DNA from: Cylicocyclus nassatus
Taxonomy: Eukaryota; Nematoda; Chromadorea; Rhabditida; Strongylidae
Direction of reading: 5' to 3'
DNA: 64,000 nt
Assembly (NCBI GenBank): GCA_958299035.1
Contig: CATQJL010000316.1
Span: 92,030,443-92,094,442, forward strand
Shown piece after piece: positions 57,029 to 64,000 of this stretch. Each line of letters starts with the position of its first letter. The stretch's first letter is position 1. The notes below the pieces were generated by a model that was not told the origin of the DNA, made no database searches, and saw only the letters and a list, made by a program, of their open reading frames with translations. Position numbers and translations under genes: made by a program.

Positions 57029-58791
57029 GTCCACATCTTTCTCGAGTCTCCCCCCCCCCCCCCGCCGCATTGAAAGCTACATAGTGCTGGACGAAACGTG
57101 GGCGACAGTGGCAAGCTGCTGTTTTACGACTTTCCACGCATAAAAGATGCAGCATCGTTTCGCATAAACCCATGACAAGCGCATTTATGTTGACAAGCAC
57201 TAAGAGTGCATGCAAACCATCCATCAGTTTTACGTCAACGTTTTGAGGAGAATTTAGTGCTGTAGTGATGACAAGTGAGGGAAATAATGAGGCCGGCTCA
57301 ATCTTGCTGCGTACACCCCATACCAGAGAGCGGAGAGCGAGTATAGTAGGGATGTATTCTCGGACAATGGTTTTCGAGATCATATGCAAGTCCTTTTATA
57401 AAAGTGAGCCTTACGACGATATGAGCTAAATCTATAGACAGGATTGAGCGGGGGGTTTAGGCGTGCCCGACCTAGTGGGTCGTATTGGATAGGGGGAAGG
57501 GCGCGTAATCAAAAAGCAAATTTTCTAATATGAGACAATACTAACTTGGGCAAGGTGAGGCTTATCCTCACCAGACATTGTTTATTGCAAAGATTGAATA
57601 CGGATGTGCATAGCATACCTAATAGCTCTATTAACAATGTCAGTCAATTCCAAAACCTTAACTCCCTATCGTACTACCGTAAGCTACCAACAAGGCTTCA
57701 CCATGTAAAGTGTGATGTCCATACTCAGCACGTCAAATTACATCTATGAGCTCCAAAAGCAATCACCTGCTACAACTTCCAGTACTTCTCAGCATCTGAA
57801 AAGCGTTTTCAAACATGATTAAGTTAATTCCAAGAACAAGAAGCGCGCCATTTCATACTTGTAACAAAGCAGTGACCTTTACTAATCTATGCTAGGACTC
57901 TCACTTCACATCGTTCCCAAATGATTTTAAAAGTGTTCACAAAGCTTCAACCACCGCATTTTTCATCGTGAATGCTTTAGATCCATGGCTACAAAGCCAA
58001 AGCAGGTCGAAATAAGCTCATGTACCTAATGCGTGTTCGATGGGGTTTGTGTTAACAATGACTAAAGTGTGTTCGTGCTATAATAGTAATTTGGAACGCT
58101 TCTTTAACGAGATTATGGCTCTTGAAAAAACTTATACCTAGGAGGAGATTCACGGTTAGTTATACTGTTTTTGAGGTGTTAGTTGGCTACTGCAGAAGAA
58201 CAGCGCACCTCAAAAATCAGAAATTCGCCACCACAGGCTTTTTTCTAGAGTGGACATCATGAGACTACGAAGGAGGAATGAGGAAGAAGGGGTCGTCCAG
58301 GTAGTTGTGCCAGGGGAGGGAAGGGGGGTGGCTATGACATCTACTAATTAGCCTCTTGTAAGATAAATTTGGTTCTTGATGAGACCTTCCCTACCCACTC
58401 TCATATACGACCTCCCGGGTAGGGCGCGCCTAATTTTACCCTTGACCATGGGTATTGGTCACTGAAGGAACATCTTTTGAGTAGTACTGGTAAGCTGTCT
58501 TGAGCAGTATTCTCACCCATCTCTAACTAGAAAAGCTACTTGTTCCACTACCAATAATGTTGTTGAGCACACAACGTCGTACTGAAGCGAGAATCTTTGA
58601 TAAGTCTCAACAAATCATCGAATATCGAAGCTGTCAGCAAGCGAGATCTAGTATCGATTCGCTTACCGCACGGACTGCTCAAACGGTGCGGACCACGCGC
58701 AGCGCGGCTGAATTGTCGCAAGAGCACGACTTTTACATCGGCGGATTTGTACTGGAGCAAGCGTTTTACCTCGCGGCGCGTACTCCGCAGT
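57029..58791. other. Stretch without a recognisable gene
   Basis: A C-run at 57050-57063 is followed by a moderately GC-rich segment with overlapping ORFs on both strands (56967-57389), with no family match. A G-rich patch lies at 58310-58330. No further exon of the candidate gene is evident. Confidence 0.4.
58787..58791. repeat. Target-site duplication, left (GCAGT)
   Basis: GCAGT immediately precedes the 5' LTR and recurs immediately after the 3' LTR at 63278-63282. A 5-bp duplication fits BEL/Pao integration. Confidence 0.9.
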
Positions 58792-59014
58792 TGTTGATGA
58801 TTTCTGTATCATCAACCATTGATGAACTCTATATTCTAGATAGCCTACGGAATACCCGTAGGCTAAATTGTGAGCTACTCACTCTTGAGTATCTAATCAC
58901 TCAAGAGTGAGTGGTACCCGTGCGCCAGGAGTGTAGCCAATCGGCGGCACCTCCTTTCAAGCACCAACTCATGTACATTGTACCTTTTACTCGGTTCAGC
59001 TCCGCCTTCCTTCC

Positions 59015-59021
59015 TATATAA
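59015..59021 (+). promoter_or_regulatory. LTR TATA box
   Basis: TATATAA in the context TTCCTATATAAGGAGCC. Transcription would start some 25-35 bp downstream, placing the U3/R border near 59045. The AATAAA at 59109 would then lie in R, as usual for an LTR. Confidence 0.7.
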
Positions 59022-59108
59022 GGAGCCTCCGAATGTATTAGAAGTTGCTCCCCGGTCCACACCGGGACACCTCACACTCTTCTTCACGACTAATTCTACG
59101 CCCGTGCG

Positions 59109-59114
59109 AATAAA
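59109..59114 (+). terminator. LTR polyadenylation signal
   Basis: AATAAA about 90 bp downstream of the TATA box. The matching signal in the 3' LTR (63223-63228) would serve RNA 3'-end formation. Confidence 0.65.
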
Positions 59115-59164
59115 TCTATATTCCACAACCTCGTCTACCCCTAATCACTTGGTACCCACCAAAT

Positions 59165-59177
59165 TGGTGCATCGGCC
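59165..59177 (+). promoter_or_regulatory. Primer-binding site matching tRNA-Gly
   Basis: TGGTGCATCGGCC starts one base after the LTR. It is exactly complementary to the 3' end GGCCGATGCA plus CCA of the common glycine tRNA of nematodes and other animals, as I know it. The match ends after 13 bases. Confidence 0.8.
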
Positions 59178-59229
59178 AGTGATTTTCCTTGTATTTCCTC
59201 GGCGATTCCTTCTAAGGACCCAGGAAATC

Positions 59230-60060
59230 AAGGCCTAAGACCCGCGTGGCAAGCTCTATTGCCAACTATTCGACTCTCGTGATTGCTGGTTCATCCACTT
59301 TCGCGACCAAGAGTCTTACTAAGCTGTCAGGTCCTATCCACAGCTTAGTAGAGGTTTCTAGCTGACTGACTGGTTCATCCACAGTTAGCGACAGACTCCT
59401 CGCACTCTAGGCTACTAATTAGCCAATATTCGACTCTAGTAATTGCTGGTTCATCCACTTTTACTAATACGAGTCTTGCTAAGCTATCAGATCCTATCCA
59501 TAGCTTAGCAGAGGTTTTCTAACTAATTGACTGGTTCATCCACAGTTAGTAAAAGAACTCCTCGACTTTTTGGCTTCCATTAGCCAAAAAACACTCTTTG
59601 ATTGTTGGTTCATCCACTTTCACAACGAGTTTCATCTTGCGAAGCTATCAGGTCATATCCATAGCCTAGCAAAGAGGTTTTTCTAGCTGACTGACTGGTT
59701 CATCCACAGTTAGCAACAGAAATCCTCGAACTTTTTTGGCTTCCGTAGCCAAAAACACTCTGTGATTGCTGGTTCATCCACTTTCACAAACGAGTTTCAC
59801 CTTGCGAAGCTATCAGGTCACATCCATAGCTTAGCAAAGAGGTTTCTAGCTGACTGACTGGTCCATCCACAGTTAGCAACAGAAATCCTCGAACTTTTTT
59901 GGCTTCCGTAGCCAAAAACACTCTGTGATTGCTGGTTCATCCACTTTCACAACGAGTTTCATCTTGCGAAGCTATCAGGTCATATCCATAGCTTAGCAAG
60001 GAGATTTTCTAGCTGACTGACTGGTCCATCCACAGTTAGCAAAGAAATCTCAACTTTCCA
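59230..60060 (+). repeat. Leader tandem repeats (~160 bp x about 5)
   Basis: Units start near 59281, 59441, 59599, 59766 and 59929 with GATTGCTGGTTCATCCACTT. Each contains AAGCTATCAGGTC, GACTGACTGGTTCATCCACA and GTTAGCAACAGA. They lie between the primer site and gag, where packaging or translation-control elements are expected. The older element at 46741 has a different repeat in the same position. Confidence 0.9.
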
Positions 60061-60327
60061 AGCTCATTCACGATTGGTTCACCGATCTTGAGCTTTGGAT
60101 CGTTACATTCACGGGACAGGTTCCAACACCTTACCGTCCAGTACAGCGTACAAGCCAACCAGGCGCGCTTGCTGACAGCTAGTAGACGCTCGGCACCCAC
60201 TTGCCAGCTCACTAGAAAGCTTCCTTGCAACCAGTAAGGACAGCTATCGTATCGAGGCCAGCCCTGCTGTCGCCCTCAAGCCAAAGCGATCAACATAAAG
60301 AGGATACACACTTCCAAATTGTAACGC

Positions 60328-61326
60328 TTGGAATTACCACACCAGCGCACGACTCTACCCAGTGCAGCAGAAAAGAAAATGGCATCGCTCCAGCTTTTCA
60401 AGATCAGGATTAACAACGCCTGCAAACTCGTGAAATCCCACGAGTCACAAATCGAAAATATTGATGTCCCCTTCACATTCCCCACACTGAAAGAAGAATG
60501 TGAACAGTACATAAAAGAGAAAACGGGACTGATAACCAATCTTCTCAACTCTCTACACAACGCAGTGAAGCTTCAAGAGACGCAAATCAACTCCGCGATT
60601 GAGTACATTAGCGCACGAAATGAGGAAAAAGAAAGAGACAAACTGATGATGGAGCTCAGCAAGCACCTAGAGATGGAGTCACTTGACCTGGAAGTGATTG
60701 TAGTGCAGTGGCGGACAAGGATAGAGTTCAGGCAGCATGAACTTAAAGAACAAGACGCACTTCTGCACTGCGATGCTCCCAGCATACCGAGTCAACCAAG
60801 TAGTGATAATGGACAAGCTTGGATTCCAGAACCTAATAAAAGGCAGATCAAAATTCGGAAACCTCTTCTGGAAATCCCTACGTTCTCAGGCAACTTCCGA
60901 GAATTTAATAGCTTCTGGACAGTCTTCGAATCTCTCATCCACACTGATGAGGAGCTATCGGATACAGACAAATTCCTCTTTCTGAAACAAGCACTGAAGG
61001 GGAAAGCAGCAGCCACTTTGAGCTGCATACCCGTCATCGGAGACAGATATCAAACAGCGATAGATATCTTGAAGAAACATTTCGATCGCTCTGCGAACAT
61101 GGCAGATATACTTATAAACGAGATCGAAAAACTACCCAGGGCCTCAGATGATCCGAGAAGTTGCCGAGACACTTTCGAAGCAATCAACTCAAGGATCATT
61201 CACCTGGAGCAAACGGGAGCAAAGATGAACGCAGACAGACTTTGGCGTCGAATAATCTTTTCCAAATTTCCCGAATCCATCCGAATCCATCTGTACGACC
61301 GCTATCCAGAAAGAAACGGTAAATGA
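60328..61326 (+). CDS. Gag-like protein of the BEL/Pao element
   Basis: 332 codons to a premature stop. The first half is charged and helical (coiled-coil-like). The segment LLEIPTFSGNFREFNSFWTV, with FLFLKQALKGKAAATL, is the DUF1759-type capsid region that marks BEL/Pao gag proteins. The true start may be the MASLQLFKIR methionine at 60379. The reading should continue into the zinc knuckles, but a one-base shift near 61305-61315 ends it with PERNGK. The product would form particles and bind element RNA. Confidence 0.85.
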   Translation: MELPHQRTTLPSAAEKKMASLQLFKIRINNACKLVKSHESQIENIDVPFTFPTLKEECEQYIKEKTGLITNLLNSLHNAVKLQETQINSAIEYISARNEEKERDKLMMELSKHLEMESLDLEVIVVQWRTRIEFRQHELKEQDALLHCDAPSIPSQPSSDNGQAWIPEPNKRQIKIRKPLLEIPTFSGNFREFNSFWTVFESLIHTDEELSDTDKFLFLKQALKGKAAATLSCIPVIGDRYQTAIDILKKHFDRSANMADILINEIEKLPRASDDPRSCRDTFEAINSRIIHLEQTGAKMNADRLWRRIIFSKFPESIRIHLYDRYPERNGK

Positions 61327-61394
61327 TGATTCATTTGATGTTAGCGAAATCCTGAACACCATCGACAGCATCATTTCACTGCGAGAGACAATCT
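61305..61394 (+). other. Frameshift between gag and the nucleocapsid/protease frame
   Basis: The gag frame ends at a TGA at 61324-61326, but the next frame is open across this segment (ETVNDDSFDVSEILN ...) and continues to the zinc knuckles. A single extra base in GAAAGAAAC at about 61308-61316 explains the shift. BEL/Pao elements usually have one long ORF, so a mutation is more likely than a programmed +1 shift, though the latter cannot be excluded. Confidence 0.7.
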
Positions 61395-62545
61395 TGCTAA
61401 CAACGGAAACTCTCTTTTCAACCAATTACCACCCAAACAACCAAGAAAATGAAAGGACTACTAGATGCGATAGAGAAGAACACTTTCCGAAACCAAAACG
61501 TTTGTGTTTATGTGGACAACCACATTCTGCTCACACCTGTCAGAGGTACACCACACCAGAAGCCCGACGACTTGAAGCAACAAATCAAGGAGTGTGTTGG
61601 AGATGTTTTGCAAGCGATCACAACTCTAACGCTTGCACGAGTTTCGGTGTGTGTCCCAAATGCAAAGGATCACACCATGGATCTCTTTGCTTGTCAGAAG
61701 CAGGAAAACGCAGAGGATTCTCGACGCAATCCCGAGACCCTGCACTTGATCAACATTCACCTGCTCCTTGGTCATCACGTCACATCAATCAGGATCGTCA
61801 TGAGAAGAGTACTACGCACGTCGTACAAGGCTCACGACAAGAACTCTACAATCCCGAAGTGCTTCCACATGCACAGGATCAATGCGTTCTTCAAATTGTT
61901 TCGGCAACCATATTCAACGAGGCAGAGTGGGATTACCAGCCAGTAACGATACTACTTGACTCCGGTGCACAACGAAGTTTCATCAAATCCGGACTTTGTG
62001 AAGAACTCAAGCTTCCAGTCCTTCGTACTACTTCCTTTACTACAACTGGGATGGGCGAGCAACAAGAGCAATTCAACTCACCTGAAGTACAAATCACCTT
62101 GAAAAGTCTTCACAGCTCCGAAAAGCTCAAGAACTTGTCAGTACACACTAAGCAGAAGCTGACTACCGACATGCAGACAGCAAGTCTCACGGAAGCAGAC
62201 TTGCGTTTTATCTCTGATGAAAAGCTGATAATCGCTCAAGATACGCTCTCCTGCAAAAGCGTTTCACCCGACATGATCATAGGACAAGATCTCCTAAATC
62301 TCGTCACTATCCACAACGACAGAGTGCGCAAGCTTCCTTCAGGGCTCATTCTGACCCCAACCATCTTCGGATTCGTTATATCAGGGACGAGCTGCACTAT
62401 CACCACATCAAGATTCATCGGCACATTCGGCTGCATTTCAGCGCTAAAGAATACACTGAAGAACAACCGCCCAACTCCACAACACAACGAGAGATCGAAG
62501 AAACCCAAAGCGTACTCCGGTTCACAAACAATGAAGCCAAGATAA
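61394..62545 (+). CDS. Zinc-knuckle and aspartic-protease region (BEL/Pao)
   Basis: Three Cys-His clusters lie near the start: CLCGQPHSAHTC, then CWRCFASDHNSNAC, then CPKCKGSHHGSLC. The protease-like domain (DUF1758 type) begins VTILLDSGAQRSFI, with the catalytic DSG at about 61960, and continues to MIIGQDLLNLV and FGFVISG. The frame ends at 62545 where pol should begin. The open frame extends upstream to about 61315, so the ATG at 61394 is a convenience start. Confidence 0.85.
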   Translation: MLTTETLFSTNYHPNNQENERTTRCDREEHFPKPKRLCLCGQPHSAHTCQRYTTPEARRLEATNQGVCWRCFASDHNSNACTSFGVCPKCKGSHHGSLCLSEAGKRRGFSTQSRDPALDQHSPAPWSSRHINQDRHEKSTTHVVQGSRQELYNPEVLPHAQDQCVLQIVSATIFNEAEWDYQPVTILLDSGAQRSFIKSGLCEELKLPVLRTTSFTTTGMGEQQEQFNSPEVQITLKSLHSSEKLKNLSVHTKQKLTTDMQTASLTEADLRFISDEKLIIAQDTLSCKSVSPDMIIGQDLLNLVTIHNDRVRKLPSGLILTPTIFGFVISGTSCTITTSRFIGTFGCISALKNTLKNNRPTPQHNERSKKPKAYSGSQTMKPR

Positions 62546-62905
62546 GGATAACGAACACACCGGAGAGAAGACATCATGAGTACATACATCGTGTAAGAAC
62601 GCCGTCTATCAAGGATATGGCTGTCAACGAAGCAACTACCGATTCAAAGTGGAAGAGGAGGAAATGGCGAGGACGACAAGCAGCGCCAAACCGCCCACCA
62701 GCTCCAGCGATCACTTCAGATGCTTTTAAAAATTTACGTTAATAATTGTACCTATGTGTGTATGTTCAAGTTACTTGCAAATCCTCCTTCATAGCTCATT
62801 TTTCTGTATGCGTAGGTATTAACTTATTCACTAGTCAACTTCACATGTATCTGCCACTCTAATTAGGATCTTACCAGATCTCACTTTCCTCTCGCTCGCC
62901 CGGAG
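62546..62905 (+). other. Deleted pol region and 3' remnant
   Basis: Only 360 bp separate the protease frame from the 3' LTR, with no reverse-transcriptase, RNase H or integrase motifs. The stretch just before the LTR (CTCTCGCTCGCCCGGAG) is a poor polypurine tract. The tail around AGAGGAGGAAATGGCGAGGA (about 62653) may be the C-terminal end of a former polyprotein. Confidence 0.6.
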
Positions 62906-63277
62906 TGTTGATGATTTCTGTATCATCAACCATTGATGAACTCTATATTCTAGATAGCCTACGGAATACCCGTAGGCTAAATTGTGAGCTACTCACTCTT
63001 GAGTATCTAATCACTCAAGAGTGAGTGGTACCCGTGCGCCAGGAGTGTAGCCAATCGGCGGCACCTCCTTTCAAGCACCAACTCATGTACATTGTACCTT
63101 TTACTCGGTTCAGCTCCGCCTTCCTTCCTATATAAGGAGCCTCCGAATGTATTAGAAGTTGCTCCCCGGTCCACACCGGGACACCTCACACTCTTCTTCA
63201 CGACTAATTCTACGCCCGTGCGAATAAATCTATATTCCACAACCTCGTCTACCCCTAATCACTTGGTACCCACCAAA
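62906..63277 (+). repeat. 3' LTR (372 bp)
   Basis: Matches the 5' LTR base for base as far as I can read, offset by 4114. It is followed by the target duplication GCAGT at 63278-63282. Identity implies recent insertion. Confidence 0.95.
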
Positions 63278-63282
63278 GCAGT

Positions 63283-64000
63283 GATGTCAGGTCCGTGCGG
63301 TCAACTATACAAACCTGGTGAATGCGCGCGCAACCGCAAGCACAGCCAGTTGAGTTAAGTTAAAGGAGCTGCGTCTCCAATGGTAGAAATTGCGAACTGG
63401 TCTGAGCGCGCACATGGCTTGCGCCCACGAGTTTGAGGGCAATTCGGTGTTCATGCTTTGTGATCGGACTTGCTCTGTTATCATATTCGGGGGGGGGGGA
63501 GTAAACAACCCACTACATCAAAATTCTAACATGTTCAGTTTTGCCAAGCTGCTGCCTTTGAGGGGGGATCTTGTAATCCGAGAGTGAAACAAAAATAAGC
63601 GAGTTTCAAAGAAATTTAGTCGAAAAACGTCATTTCCCCTGCTCGGATTGTTTCTACGCTGCTGCAACACGTACGGCACAGTGTCGGCACAGTTTTTGTG
63701 CGGGGCAGGAGTGATTGGTACTTCGAACACATGCAACCCAAAATGCAAAGTCTCGGATCTCGCTGAAACGTTGCACACAGCGGCTATCTGACACCTGATC
63801 ACGAAAATGGTACTCATCTTGCACGAAAAGTCGTTCATATATTACCATAGGTATGCAATAGTAGGTCAAAATTACGGATTTGGTTGAAATTTGGTCTAGG
63901 AAGGTATTTCGGTATGATGATTACGACTTTCAAAATTTTTCCCTCGCGAAAACGTCTTCTTGTATGATTTTCTTTTTCTACGGAGTAAGGTGAGGATGGT
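63283..64000. other. Flank of the retrotransposon, nothing firmly assignable
   Basis: A G-run lies at 63490-63500. About 63790-63840 (CTGATCACGAAAATGGTACTC) resembles text at 48290-48310, indicating a dispersed repeat. No credible gene before the window ends. Confidence 0.4.

Larger units (their letters stand above)
58792..59163 (+). repeat. 5' LTR (372 bp)
   Basis: Begins TGTTGATGATTTCTG and ends GGTACCCACCAAA. It contains three hairpins: TTGATGAT/ATCATCAA, TAGCCTACGG/CCGTAGGCTA, and ACTCACTCTTGAGT/ACTCAAGAGTGAGT. There is a TATA box at 59015-59021 and AATAAA at 59109-59114. It appears identical to 62906-63277. Confidence 0.95.
58792..63277 (+). mobile_element. BEL/Pao-type LTR retrotransposon, pol-deleted, recent
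   Basis: Order: 5' LTR (58792-59163), tRNA-Gly-type primer site (59165-59177), tandem-repeat leader (59230-60060), gag (60328-61320), zinc knuckles plus aspartic-protease region (61394-62545), a short remnant, and 3' LTR (62906-63277). The total is 4486 bp with a 5-bp target duplication. I see no difference between the two LTRs. Intact BEL/Pao elements also encode reverse transcriptase, RNase H and integrase, and none is present between 62545 and the 3' LTR. It would need another element's enzymes to move. Confidence 0.93.

Noticed and set aside
58978..59238. 86- to 88-codon ORFs in both LTRs (MYLLLGSAPPSF...)
   Set aside because: They lie across the LTR promoter and polyadenylation signal; identity between the copies comes from the LTR itself.
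61449..61946. 165-codon ORF overlapping the protease region
   Set aside because: Out of frame with the zinc knuckles and protease motifs; it is a shadow of the real reading frame.

Overview
The window looks like AT-rich, gene-poor nuclear DNA of a nematode. The best guess is a clade V strongylid of the hookworm type. The basis is a decayed RTE-class non-LTR retrotransposon whose endonuclease and reverse-transcriptase remnants resemble those I know from hookworms, a BEL/Pao-type LTR retrotransposon primed by a nematode-like glycine tRNA, short T-rich 3' splice sites, and dense non-autonomous DNA transposons. The species call is inference; the repeat structures are read directly from the sequence.

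Layout. 0-6.4 kb: nested mariner-end and foldback elements, including a base-perfect 332-bp inverted duplication (4343-4674 / 5029-5360). 6.4-9.05 kb: a minus-strand RTE relic split by a foldback element with a 6-bp target duplication. 9.1-18.1 kb: foldbacks, a mariner-end MITE and a minus-strand Helitron-like element containing a hAT-like MITE. 18.1-19 kb: a GC-rich island with a small ORF that starts with a signal-peptide-like segment at 18481. 19-33.3 kb: more MITEs, including insertions inside insertions, a second Helitron-like element with an internal tandem array, and a direct duplication. 33.8-36.97 kb: a TTAA-flanked 356-bp palindrome, a foldback whose loop holds a tRNA-like relic, a ~130-bp tandem array and a third Helitron-like element. 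37-49.3 kb: further palindromes and MITEs, a truncated BEL-type LTR plus leader, and a TTCGAA-rich block.

The best host gene candidate is on the plus strand from about 49.6 to 57.03 kb. Five short exons (49618-49646, 50561-50762, 50835-50874, 53069-53142, 56919-57028) join in a consistent reading frame. They give a charged, helix-rich N-terminal region with an L27-like segment, and the introns are packed with MITEs. The gene is not finished inside the window.

58792-63277 is a complete-ended BEL/Pao-type retrotransposon. It has two apparently identical 372-bp LTRs, a 5-bp target duplication (GCAGT), a primer site matching the 3' end of tRNA-Gly, a leader of ~160-bp tandem repeats, gag, zinc knuckles and an aspartic-protease region. 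Reverse transcriptase, RNase H and integrase are missing and there is one frameshift, so it is recent but non-autonomous.

Most of the window is therefore transposable-element strata that can be ordered in time by nesting. I found no rRNA, no intact tRNA, no CRISPR and no bacterial-type operon.
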